DNA of 64,000 bases from Nageia nagi (taxonomy: Eukaryota; Pinophyta). Location of the stretch: NCBI GenBank assembly GCA_050084985.1, contig JBITNC010000002.1, positions 34,720,001-34,784,000 on the forward strand. Direction: 5' to 3'. Below are positions 22,276 through 33,234 of this stretch, one piece after another. Under the pieces are notes generated by a model that saw only the letters and a program-made list of their open reading frames with translations, did not search any database and was not told the DNA's origin. A program made the position numbers and the translations under genes. Numbering within the stretch: position 1 is the first letter of the stretch; each line of letters starts with the position of its first letter.

Positions 22276-23652
22276 TATGATGCTTGTGGTAGGGTGGCCA
22301 GGGCTGAGTGGGCCTGACCAGACCAAGGATGGCATGTAGAGCAGCCTCACAGGGCTCTCTTAACATCCAAGGCCAATGAGACTGTAAAGGGGAGTCTATT
22401 GAAATTTGTCTTTCAGAAACAAACCTTAAGTAATAAGCCCCATTGAATGTCTCATAAAAAAGCTTTGAAGACATTTTCTTCACAAATTGCTATCAGGAAG
22501 TTGATGAAAGTGCTGTTTGTATCTTATTAAGATGTTACAATGGGACCAAGGGACTTGCACTACGGAGAATATGACTGTTTTTTAACTCATTCAAGAGGTA
22601 CTGACGAAACACAAAATTAAACAAATAACTAGAGCCTTTTCTTATTGTCAATCTATTTTGTGGATTTAAATGATTGCTCGTTTTACACCCACATAACTGA
22701 TAGAACATGTTTAGTTGAATTTTATGAGTGTTCTGATAATTAATTTCTCGCAGATGTATTTGGTTCAATGTCAAAACCAAACATCCCATCATGTTCGGTA
22801 TCTCCATCAAAGGAGCTGAACTGGAAAAATGCCGTGTATGCATTTTTTTATGAAAAAGTAAATTTATATTAATAAAGTACCTTTACAGTCAAAAAAGGAA
22901 GTGGTGGAAAGATCACACCCTAAATTGTGTCACATTAATCCTAACTGCAAATTTGGACAGCTGACAGAACATAACCGATAAAAACTAACCTTCACATCAC
23001 ACATATGAAAGTCTACGCATAAAAGCATTAAAAGAGACATAACCCTAGAATCTATTCCACCTCGAGAGGCGATCCTGCCATGGACGACGCCTCCACCATA
23101 TGCTTCCACTGGTTGGCCGGAATCGAATGAAGATCCCATCCCTCACCTTTATGCCATCTACGTATTGCTATGCCCACCTTTATGACATGTATGTATTGCT
23201 ATGCCCTGCTGTCATTTACATAGTGCTTTGAGATTGTTATTAGATTTTCGAGTTTTGAGGTGGAACTGTTTAATCTATTTGTGTTTCAAACCTCAAGTGA
23301 GAGATTCCTGATGCTCAAAAGTAGTCTGTGGAGCAGTGTCATTCCTTCAGTGCAATGTCAAAGGCGTGTAGATGGGACTAGTAGCAGTGGATAAGAGAAC
23401 TCAACAAAGATCGGATCAGGTTACAAGAACCCAAATTCAAACTTGACAGATCTCACAGAGTTCAGCCCATGTCATGAACTTGTATTGTCTTCTATTTGGG
23501 ATATAGTTAAGAAGCAAATCTTTGGTTTTTTTTTATCTATTACTGATTGTAGTACATTGTTCAATTTAAGTTTGAAGCATTTTAAATAAACTTTTTAAAA
23601 TTACTTAGTATTTATTCAACTTGCTACATAAGGAAACAACTTATGAACGTAC

Positions 23653-23802
23653 CTTGCCAACCAATACTTCATTTATGAAAGGTCCATAAATGTCTGCAGT
23701 GTCAAAAAATGTTATGCCTTTGCTGAAAGCATGCTGAATTAAAGCAATGCCTACTTCTTCCGCAACAGGTAGACAATGAACCTTTACTGCCTCAACAATC
23801 CT
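23653..23802 (-). pseudogene. aldo-keto reductase exon 1 (partial, chimeric 5' end)
   Basis: Similarity to the family covers 23769 to 23653 (39 codons): PVAEEVGIALIQHAFSKGI, then FFDTADIYG, then FINEVLVGK. A good donor follows (AAG then GTACGT). Upstream in the same frame the sequence is [11 protein letters not shown], not the expected GLGCMGL-type loop. Of that stretch, 23779-23802 is identical to the end of eL8 exon 6. No in-frame ATG lies between here and the first upstream stop, so either another exon lies upstream or the true 5' part has been lost. Confidence 0.8.
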
Positions 23803-25004
23803 ATGTGAAAGGGAAGAGTTTTGAACTTGGAACTTTTTTTTTTCATTTTCTTTCTACTACATTTATTTGGTTTTCTAACTCCCTTCAATTATTTGATATA
23901 ATATTATTTTTGAAATCATAATAGAAGTTTATTAGAAACTTTTAAAGATTTTCATGTTTAATAATTTATATTTTTTTATTAGTTAGATATTTTGTGAAAG
24001 ATTAAACTTGTGAGTTTAAGTATGGATCAAAATATTAATATAATTTAAAATTGATTACATCAAATATAGTAGAATATATCAAAATTAAACTATGGATACA
24101 CAACAAGAAAATGGATACAAAGGATTTAATGGATTCCAACTTCTTTGAGTGCACTATTGCATTGATTTGATCCTTGATATCCTCCACTTGAGATGATGCA
24201 TCCTTGAGTATTTGAGCGAGCATCTAACTCATTCAATTCCTTAGGTGATCAAATCTTCAAAGACCAACTAACTCCTTTGAAGAAGCTCCACATTATGTTC
24301 TACTAAAAGGCAAGCAGATCAAAAAGCAACATAAAAAAATTGCAGTTTGAAGATGCTTTGAGGAGCATAAAGTTTGAATATAGTCATCTCATGGAGGAAG
24401 CAAGACATTGGTATCTTTAAGTAAAGGAGAATTGAAGGAGGGCTTAGTTGATACCTTGTATTATTAGGATGAAGAAGATAAAAATCCCATGGAGAAAGAG
24501 GACTATATGAATAATAAAGGAAAGCTTGGTAAGAAACGAGAAAGTTTTGAGAACCTTAACAGTCATAAAATTGCAAAAAAAGCATATGGTTGTAATTGAA
24601 TATGAGAGTTGTGAGTTGATGATCATGAGTGTACCTAAATAAGGAGAAGCCATTCAATATACCTAGCAAGCAAATAAGATCTTTGAGAATCTCTTGCAGC
24701 CTAGAATCAAATATAAGGTTATTAATTCAGCTATTGTGGAATTATCTTTTGTAGTTATGGAGACAACTGAAGAAGCCATGGAGGTAAAAACAATAGTGTG
24801 AGAATTTATTTCATAAGCTATTGATGGAGCATTTGAAAGATCACCTTGAAGATCAAAAAAAGGGTAGGTGTATTATTGAATGTCCATATAAGAGTTAAAG
24901 GATTAAGTAAATGGATTGTTTGAGGAAGCAAAACTTAAGAGTGATAGGTTACAAACAAATAAGTACGTAGATAAAGAAGACACAAGAGAGGTCGATAAAA
25001 TTTT
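23803..25004. other. AT-rich spacer with diverged repeat fragment
   Basis: No host gene seen. The stretch 24230-24310 resembles 27490-27570 (shared CTCCTTTRAAGAA and ACATTATGTTCTACT words), so both may derive from the same degraded transposon. A short minus-strand frame at 24035-24223 is rich in charged helical residues but unrecognised. Confidence 0.35.
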
Positions 25005-26295
25005 GGAAAAATTACCAAAACACCCCTATAATTTTACATAATTACAAAAGTACCCCTACTTTTTAAAAATTTAAAAAAATGCCCCTATCACATTTTGTAT
25101 GTTGTTTTGTAGTTGATAGGGATGGCGTTCACTATGCGAATGTGAAAATCTTATTCCAGCATAAAGAAGACTTTATAGATGAAAGTTCCCCTTGGCAGTA
25201 TTCACATATTCTACCATGATTGTTGCAAAGAGCGAGTAATGTCCCTCGATATCGAAGCCAAGCTAGAACCAAAGAGCAAGTTTATTCTCATTGGGCAATG
25301 AGATTACAGAGGGCAAAATAAATTTGGGTTCCTCTCTCTCACACACCATTTCAAGTTTGCTAAAAAGTTAGCCTATATGATACATCTATATCAAACTCAA
25401 TGGGTCCTTCATGTTGTAATTAAATTATACATAACCAATAATTTATTTTTCATGTAAAAAATATAGTTGTTGAGTATGCATAAAAAATGCAGTTGTTGAG
25501 CATGTTAGATAAAGTACTAGAATCTTCTATGTTGTTGAGTTTGCTTTTGAAATGAAATGGAAATTATGGAACCTTTTATTCCATAGATCAAGTGTGAATT
25601 ATCATTAGTTGAACTGAGACATTACATTCACAGGAGGAATTTTCCTTCAAAGCATTCTTGTTCATCCACACACCTGCTTGTTTTTGCTAACTAATCAAAC
25701 CCAACTATATATAACATTAAGTATACCATGAACCTTGTCTACCTCTAATGAATACGCTGAAAGCAAACCATAGTTCCCCTCTTCTCAATTCGAACATGCA
25801 ACCTGAGAGTGGGTAGTTTGTCATTGTTGCAAAGAGCAGGTAGTCTCCCTGATATGTGAAGAAGCGTATGCTTGATATCACTTCCTTAGGTGATCTTTCG
25901 AGGTTGAGGGTGATTTTGTACATCTTTTGTCATCCCATTATATCTCCTAACCACCCAAAAAGTAGATAAATTCGCATAGGTTGATTCTAATTATCGTTGA
26001 ATTCGTAATAGGAGATAGAGAATACTAATCGTAGTAGATTTTTACAAGAAGATTGGAGATAAATGAGATGCAAAAAAATTCATGAAGTGATAGTATTCAA
26101 TTCACATCATGAAATGATAGCATTCGATTCACATCATCCCGAGAGTTGAAAGCACCTTGAGCTGTGTGGAGAGTGAAAAGCACCTTGAGCACCATTGCAA
26201 TTAATTGCAAAACAACATAGGGGTATTTTTGTTTTTTTTAAATAAAGGTATTTTTGTAATTACTTAAAATTATAGGGGTATTTTGGTAATTTTCC
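25005..26295. mobile_element. Mutator-like non-autonomous TIR element
   Basis: Terminal inverted repeats of about 85 bp at 25005-25090 and 26210-26295 are roughly 80 % identical by eye. They start GGAAAAATTACCAAAA and contain CACCCCTATAATTTTA. This ACCAAAAYACCCCT style is typical of plant Mutator-like elements. The flanking 9-mers (TAAAATTTT and TTAAAAAAT) are not an exact target duplication. There is no transposase. The 1.1-kb interior has two related coding-like segments on the minus strand and short tandem repeats near 26080-26190. Confidence 0.65.
25717..25923 (-). pseudogene. coding-like segment inside the TIR element
   Basis: An open frame of 68 codons includes RFFTYQGDYLLFATMTNYPL and FELRRGELWFAFSVF. 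A shorter diverged relative lies at about 25150-25230 on the same strand (IEGHYSLFATIMVEY). The family is not recognised. It may be a captured host fragment (Pack-MULE style) or decayed transposon coding sequence. Confidence 0.35.
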
Positions 26296-27900
26296 TTAAA
26301 AAATTTAAGGAGATAATGAAAACTGAAGTGGGACATATAGATGTCATTTGAGTTAAAGCAATCGAATTAGTTGTTTATAATGATGGAGGTAGAAAGAGAA
26401 GAAGAACATAATTTCTTCTCAAGCTAGTAGTGAATCACTTGGGCAATCATTTTGACATTCAAAGGTTTGATGAGTTCATTGACCAACAAAATTTTTATGA
26501 GAAATTTAAGAGTAAATAATATTTCAAAATGAATTTATTCAATGGAATTGGACAAGTGATTATGGAAAGAATTTGGCAAAAGGATGGAAAATATGGAGTA
26601 AGATTGTAGCAAAATGAAGGACAGTGACAAGCAACTTACAAGATATAAGAGATGAAGATCTAAGTATAAATATCAGTTGGAAGAGAAGAAGATTCAAGAT
26701 GAAGAAAACAAAATCAAATTCCCATGAACCAAGAGGTTCAAAAAATTTAAGAATATGGAGAGGATGATCCATACTTATCTCATTAATTATGTTATTAGTT
26801 TATATTGTACTACCCTACAACAAATGTGATTATTGTGGATAAGGAAATTTGTAAATGTTATGTTTGTAATTGATATGGAGAGTAGTTGTTTGTAATTGCT
26901 CTATTTAAGATATAAGTAATAATTTTATAGATATCAACTAAACTAGCTTGGAAGAGTGTTTTTAAGGCTAGAGACAAGGGGACTTTAGAAATATACAAAG
27001 ATTCCTTTGGAATGTTAATTGTAGATATATTTTGTATGTCTTAGTTTTTATGTTGTGATTTCATCTTTGATTTCCTTTAAGGAATGATGTTTTGTATGAT
27101 ATTATTTGAAGCAACTCAAGATCTTTAATATATTATCCTTTTTGTTTATTTTATTTAGGATGTGGTTATCCTACAACCAAATTCAACTATATACATTAGA
27201 CATATATCCTATAAATCTTGGGTGTATATACCTCAAATCAGCCAAAATCGATCAAGTTGGATAAATTAGGGCCAAAGTTAGCCATATTCAAGCACCCATT
27301 ACCAATTTGAGTCTATTCCACTAGTTTCCAATTGATTTTATATGCAACCTAAAGATGATATACGTTTAGAGTATGTAATGAATTTGGATGGAGGATAGCC
27401 TTCAGCTTTGATTTACACTTGTCTATATTTATTCTTGCATCTAAGATAATAGGCTATAAAATTTGAAGTTCTCTTTGAATGTCTGCATCAATTCGGTTCC
27501 TTCATGTGAGCAAATCTTCAAGTACCAAATAGCTCCTTTAAAGAATCTACATTATGTTCTACTTATAATCCTTGAAACTTTAATTTCCTGAATTGGATTC
27601 TCTTTTCCACTATTACAAGTCTTCAAGGGTGGCTTTTACGGTTTCAAGGATCATTGCACTATAAGAGTCATTCTCTTGCAACTCCCCTTCTCCTTCCTCA
27701 TTCGATAGATCCACCTAGGTTGACTTTGGTGCTAACTTATCATGCTTTCAAAGAAGATATTCCCACTTAGGATCGGATTTTTCCTTCCACTCTTCATTCA
27801 TCAATCTTTTATTGGGGCTTGTTTCTTAGGCTCTAACCTTGACTATATTAGCTTGCTCCCTTGAATCCCACTCATTGCTTGGTCTCTAGATTCTAAACAC
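26296..27900. other. spacer, no feature recognised
   Basis: AT-rich, with only the diverged repeat fragment at 27490-27570 shared with 24230-24310. No coding or structural signal that I can defend. Confidence 0.35.
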
Positions 27901-27970
27901 GAGTAGCCCCAAAAAATCTCAACTATCGGGGAAGGATTTGCATGATGATATGCCTAATAGGAGGTGAGAG

Positions 27971-28900
27971 GTGACTCGTTTATTTTGGCCAAATGAAAAT
28001 AGGAGAGAGGGACGTACGAGGAGGGATGATGAGAGGTGGACACAAGTCCCAAATTATCACACATCTCCAAATGGTGGTGATGTATGGATCCACCACACAC
28101 CTCACAGGAGGCATCGAAGGGAAGGGAAGAATCGAGACATTTTAAAAGCTAACGAGTTGGTTTCATTTGGCAATCTTTATGGTGTTTAGTTTTGAAGATG
28201 ACTTTGAAAAGGCGACTTGAAGCACCAAAGGAAGCATGCATAGAGCCCATTATACTTGAGTGTACGAAGGAAACACAAGAAATGCTTGAATGAGGGGGCT
28301 TTCTTCTCTTTCTTTAGAAATTCCAAGGAGTTGATAAGGGAGTGGCAAAGCAATTCGTTCCTACCTAGGAGGGAGGCAAAGCGAAATTGGTTGGTGTCAA
28401 ATTAGTGGCTACCCAAGCTCTCCTTTTCGAAGATTCAAGCTTTCAAGCTAACAATCACAAACTCAAGCTATAACTTTTTAATTTTTGTAAAGAAGAGATG
28501 GAGCTGACTAAGGGTAAGATTGGCATAGCCATGGAGTCCCTACCACAACTATGGCCTAAGGTTGCCCTTATTGTCTTTGAGGCTCTTTACTCTCGATGCA
28601 TCTATGAATTGGGTGCATAATTTTCATTTTGGATTCTTAAACCATCTTCAAGGATCCAAAATGAATATATCAACTTTCCTTTACTATGAACTAGATAATG
28701 TTGCTCAAGATTTCCAAAGGATGAGGTACAAAGACCCTTCCAATCAAGGCCTAATGTTGATAGTGTTTAAGCATATCACTTAGAAGAAGGATCTCTTGAA
28801 AGATTTTGTGTGGTTCTCACCCATTTGTCAAGTCTTGGAGGCAAAGCAAGTGCAAGTAGAGACCTCAAAAAGCGTCAAGCATGAGGACAATGAGTAAACC
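27971..28900 (+). pseudogene. unrecognised coding relic
   Basis: Coding-like plus-strand sequence occurs in pieces: a very basic segment at 27971-28189 (HHTPHRRHRREGKNRDILKA, then ELVSFGNLYGV) and a helical segment at 28562-28783 (LNHLQGSKMNISTFLYYELD, then NQGLMLIVFKHIT). After a TAG the latter continues as KKDLLKDFVWFSPICQVLEA. The stops fall where Gln would fit. It is probably a retroelement-borne ORF, since its style resembles the relic at 61.7-64 kb, but I do not recognise the family. Confidence 0.4.
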
Positions 28901-29487
28901 CCATAAGAAGATTCTTCTAAGTCCTATCACACTCACCAGAAACATAAGAGGTCCATCTATACCTTGAAATTGCAAAGAATGAGGAGCATTGTGAAGGAAC
29001 AATATGAAGAATCTAAACATTCAGCTGAGAAAGAAGTCTCTAATGTGTACATAAAAAGATTGATGAGGAGGAAGTTGAACCATCTCAAATGGTGATCCCA
29101 TTGGAGGCCACTATCGAACCATAAAGCATTTTAGCACTAGACATGCTAAGTTAACTGCTGTGAGCTTGACATTAAAACATTGAAGAAGATCCATGATGTA
29201 ATGGGGAAGGGAAATAATTAGTTTCTAGCTTTCAAACAATTTTTTCTTTAATGTTTACAATAATGTTATGTTTTGTAGATCTTAGACAACATATTTTACT
29301 TGTGAACTGAAGAGCAACATCTTAAAACAATATCAGATTAAGATTTCTTTAAAAATTCATTCCTCCAATATAACAAAAAAAATCAATAAAATAATAGACA
29401 ATATGCTTTAAAAGTAGATAAAAAAAAACCCCATAAAGTAATCAAAATAGCTACTGTTAATATTAAATAAAACTCTTTTGTATTCTT

Positions 29488-29600
29488 AATCTTTCAAAAA
29501 TTTACAAGAAGAAATAAATATTTAATCATATATTAAATAATATAAATCTTTCAAAAATTTACAACAAGAAATAATAATTTAATCATATATTAAGTAATAT
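29488..29600 (+). repeat. two tandem copies of about 57 bp
   Basis: 29488-29544 and 29545-29600 both read AATCTTTCAAAAATTTACAA followed by (G/C)AAGAAATAA and TTTAATCATATATTAA. Non-coding. Confidence 0.75.
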
Positions 29601-29797
29601 ATAATGTCACACATATAAATTGAATAACTTTTTATTTTACATTTATAACCAATACATTTTTATTGTATGTAATCCCTAAATTTATTAATTAAACCATATT
29701 ATCATACATTCAACTTACAAAAAAATTGAATGTCGAATTAAATAAATTGAGTACACTTTTCAGGGTAAAAAATGCATTTCAAAATTAATTAATTTTA

Positions 29798-30186
29798 AGG
29801 CTTTATTCGTGCCAACATATGACCTGCAAAACATTATTCTTTTTCCATTTTAATAAAGCTCATCTGTAATTATCATAATCTGAACAAAATTTGCTTTAAT
29901 AGTAAAAAGTAAACTTCCCAGCCATATATATATTAAGCTAAATATGCAAAAACAAAAAATTGCGCGACACTCAGATTTAGACATGTAGGCAGGCTTCATT
30001 CGTGACAACGTATGAACTGCAAAACATTAGTCTTTTTCCATTTTAATAAAGCTCATCTGTAATTATCATAATCTGAAGAAAATTTGCTTTAACAGTAAAA
30101 AAGTAAACTTCCAAGCCATATATATATTAAGCTAAATATGCAAAAACAAAAAATTGCGTAACACTCAGATTTAGAAATGTAGGCAG
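29798..30186 (+). repeat. tandem duplication, about 193-bp unit
   Basis: Unit 1 (29798-29990) and unit 2 (29991-30186) are about 95 % identical by eye. Both start AGGCTT(T/C)ATTCGTG and end near ATGTAGGC. They lie about 540 bp downstream of the eL8 stop codon. No coding content. Confidence 0.85.
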
Positions 30187-30728
30187 GCAATAACATTCAG
30201 CTATATCATCTAAGATATTGCTGTTAAAAAATACCTTAAAGGATAATCTAACTATCGGAAAGGCTGTCAAAATAATAGAAAGGTTATCGTCACACTTTGG
30301 TATAAAAATGATAAAGATCAAGCTTTCAGTCACATCTACATTTCAATTTACTAAGAAAAGCTATAAACTCCAGATAATCGATATAAATTGTTTCTATCAG
30401 AGAAAGTAGCATTCTCCTAGTAGCCTACTCTACAGGGCACCGTATTTCAATACCACAAACATTGATTTCAATTGGAAACAATGAATCATTGAAGAAATTA
30501 CTTAGTAGAAAATAACTTTATCGGTATGAGAAATTATATATTCTAAAGAAAAGCATATCACAATATGCAACAATTTAAATTCTTGATATTCTACACAACT
30601 GCAAAATTGTCATGTTGTTTTCAAAAAAGAACTAAGAATACCCCTTCATGTCCAAGCTCTTTTTCTACACCTCAAAATTAGAGTGCACTTCAAAACAATA
30701 ATCATAAAATCTTCAAATAAGAAATGAG

Positions 30729-32572
30729 TTAATTCAGCCTTTGGGCTGCTTCTTTAGCCAATAGCTTTTCCCTGGCCCTTGTTTTAGCCTGAGATTTTGT
30801 TCCCATAATACCACCTCCCCATTGGCGCCTATACTCATCAAACTTATCATTGAAGTTAGCCTGCGAAAGAACAGAAGTTACAATATATAAGACATTTCAT
30901 TTCCACTTATTGGCAGTTTCAGCATCACCTGCTAAACAATATGTAAGCAAAAAACAAGTATGATCATCTAATTCTTCCTAAAATTGCAAACCTTTACTGC
31001 CTCAACAATCCTGCTAAATTCCATCTTGTCTTCGTTCTTAACAGATGTCAAGCACAGAGCAGTAGCAGTTTTCTTGTGCACAATCTGCATACAAGTTGCA
31101 AGTTAGAAAATTACAGTTCTCTAGTGATCAATATTATACTTTTCTTCCCCATATAGACAATTGACAAACAGATCATTATTGATGCTTACTGTCCCAAGGC
31201 GTGCTTTCCCCTTAACAATGCAGTAAGGAATGTTCATTTTTCTACAAAGTGCAGGAAGCCATACAACAAGCTCAATAGGATCCACGTCATGAGCAATAAA
31301 CCACCAACTGAGCTTTGCTCTGCAAGCAATCAAATTACCCTTGATTAATTAAGAAGACCAAATAAATTTTGAATACTGAAACGGGAAAGGCATCGCAGAA
31401 CACCACAAAAAGCAAAAAACTTGCAGAGAAATACTAAACTAAAAATTGTTTATACTAGTGAACAACGAATACCTGCTCAATAAGGTAAGTTACGTGATTG
31501 ATACCATATTTGACAACAATTGGCTTCTTAACTTCAACGGTCCCGCCTGAAGTCTCTGTCTGAGCCTTCTTCAGAAGCCTTTCCCTTTTTGAGGCCTTGT
31601 CTTCTGGCCTGTACTTCAGAAGCATCTTAAAAAGGTTTGATGCTGCATCCAAAACATCATAGGTAACATTAGCAACCTCAAAATGCAAATGCAAATCAAC
31701 TCATTTAATGAAATGATTGATCCAACAAATCACATCTTGTCGTAAATAAGATCACAAAACAAAGGCATTGTAAGCTATTTGAGCAGGATATGCCTGGATT
31801 CTTCAAATTCCCTACAATGTTATACATATATCTAAAATAAATCTTACAAAGCATGAATAACTTGAGTTGGCCATGGAATGACAGTTTTCCATTGAACGAA
31901 TGGGACTAACAACATTAATCAATTCAACATGAGAAAACCCTTCAAAGCTTAAAGAATACTGTTAAGGGAATCACTTAAATTGCAATACGGAAAATACAAT
32001 TGTGCTGACCAAGATTCTTGTCTAGGGTTTTGGTGAACTGGTTGAGCGCAGGGGGAACCTTCAAGCGCTGCTTGAGGATCCTGCGCTGCCTTTGGATACG
32101 GACCACCTTGGGCCATTTCACGAATCTATGCAAGTCTTTCTTTGGCGGAATAGCTCCCCCAATCCCGAACTGTTTAGGCCGCTTCTCAAACAACGGATTC
32201 ACGACCTTTGGTGCCTGAACCATCAACACACATCAAATCACGCCCTAACCGTTAATGCAAAACAATCCATGAAAAAAACAAATCTTGCAAATCCGCCAAG
32301 GGTCAGAACATACAAAAAAAAAAATCGGTTATGATCAGAACATAGAAAAAAAAAAAAATTGCTAGGGTTTTCCAGAAATGTTAACAAGGGGGTCTTTGAA
32401 AACACTAGGAGTCTATAAATCGGTAATACCTTTTTCTTTGCAGCAACAGGGGCCTTAACCCCTCTCTTTGGAGCCTGCAAATACAGATCGGCACTAAAAT
32501 CAGATACTTCTTAGCAGCAAAATAAATTTGAGACTTCCTGAAAATCAAAGGAACTCTTCTGAAGGTCACCAT
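30729..32572 (-). CDS. RPL7A: 60S ribosomal protein eL8 (RPL7a) gene, seven exons, frame-broken
   Basis: eL8 is a component of the large cytosolic ribosomal subunit with an L7Ae/L30e RNA-binding fold. Exons on the minus strand are 32572-32570 (ATG), 32474-32430, 32214-32010, 31642-31473, 31319-31190, 31084-30992 and 30860-30729. Joined, they give about 258 residues, the normal plant length. Wording is highly conserved throughout: [76 protein letters not shown] and the C-terminal [20 protein letters not shown]. Splice phases all agree. One defect is seen: exon 5 is 130 bp instead of 129, with an extra T after QLVV (near 31297-31299), which would cause a stop four codons later. Everything else looks functional. 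It is either a recent mutation or a homopolymer assembly error. Confidence 0.93.
31190..31319 (-). CDS. RPL7A: eL8 exon 5 with +1 base
   Basis: Expected reading SKAQLVVIAHDVDP needs 129 bp, but the exon holds 130. The run is GGTTTATT where GGTTATT is expected. Acceptor TTGCAG and donor GTAAGC are intact, and flanking exons keep phase 0 on both sides, so the extra base is the only problem. Confidence 0.85.
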
Positions 32573-32629
32573 TTTTAGATTTCAAGGTTGATCGTCGCCC
32601 TCTTCTCTCGCCTCCTCTTTGCTCCCCCT

Positions 32630-32638
32630 AAACCCTAG
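32630..32638 (-). promoter_or_regulatory. telo-box in eL8 5' leader
   Basis: AAACCCTAG on the plus strand (CTAGGGTTT in the gene's direction), 58 bp upstream of the ATG. Telo-boxes are a known hallmark of plant ribosomal-protein promoters. A pyrimidine/purine-biased leader follows it. Confidence 0.7.
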
Positions 32639-32674
32639 ACCTAATTCCATCTGCTCATATTTATCAAGAAACGT

Positions 32675-32690
32675 AAAACCCTAACCCTAA
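32675..32690 (-). promoter_or_regulatory. second telo-box, tandem form
   Basis: AAAACCCTAACCCTAA on the plus strand, about 105 bp upstream of the ATG. Two adjacent telomere-type units in this position support a working ribosomal-protein promoter rather than an interstitial telomere. Confidence 0.7.
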
Positions 32691-32953
32691 TCCAATTTAC
32701 TATTTTTTTTTAAATTAATAATCCCATCTACTCCTAATTTTATGTATTGTTAGATGTTTAATTCTATGGCTTTCGTTTTTTTCATTGCAAATTAATTATT
32801 TTAACTATTGATTATTTTTGTTGATCAATGTTTTATATTTAAAAAATAAATATTACCAACATCGGTTTTATGTGTTTTGGTATTTGGATTCATTGCAACA
32901 ATAAAGGTATATGTATAGACATCTAAAATAATTCATCATTATTTAATTTATTG

Positions 32954-33234
32954 TTTTTTTTTTTTTTTGGGAGGTGTCAATCGGAGCCACTAATCCTCTC
33001 GACGTAGTAATCCTACCCGTTAATCACATGACTCAAGGTAAATCGTAGGTTCTTTTCTCGAATGGGACTTTTTACATGAGAATTTTTATCCGAGCCCCAT
33101 AAATTGGTCATAATACAATCGAAATACGTCCAAACTGCAACCACTTGGTATCACCAGGGATCCATCAAGAGGATTTGAACTTATGACCTCCTCTCGCTAA
33201 TTTGAATAACTTTGCCACCATGGTGTCCCCTTGG
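32954..33234 (-). mobile_element. SINE with Pol III boxes and poly(A)
   Basis: In minus orientation it starts near GGGGACACCATGG, with an A-box-like TGGTGGCAAAGTT and a B-box-like AAGTTCAAATCCT (about 33160-33225). A body of about 170 bp follows and ends in a run of 15 A (T at 32954-32968). Length, boxes and tail fit a tRNA-derived plant SINE; the body recalls the Au group, though I cannot confirm that. I found no clean target duplication. Confidence 0.7.

Noticed and set aside
22930-23139. GC-richer minus-strand frame starting MGSSFDSGQPVEAYGGG as a possible first exon of the aldo-keto reductase.
   Set aside because: It lies downstream of exon 1 in gene direction, its wording does not fit the family, and no supporting splice or homology is seen.
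32018-32480. Open frames opposite the eL8 exons, and the minus frame continuing exon 2 into its intron.
   Set aside because: They are shadows of, or intron read-through from, the real exons; splice sites and conservation support only the eL8 reading.
32675-32690. Interstitial telomere repeat (AACCCTAACCCTAA).
   Set aside because: Only about two units, located just upstream of a ribosomal-protein ATG, where telo-boxes are standard promoter elements.
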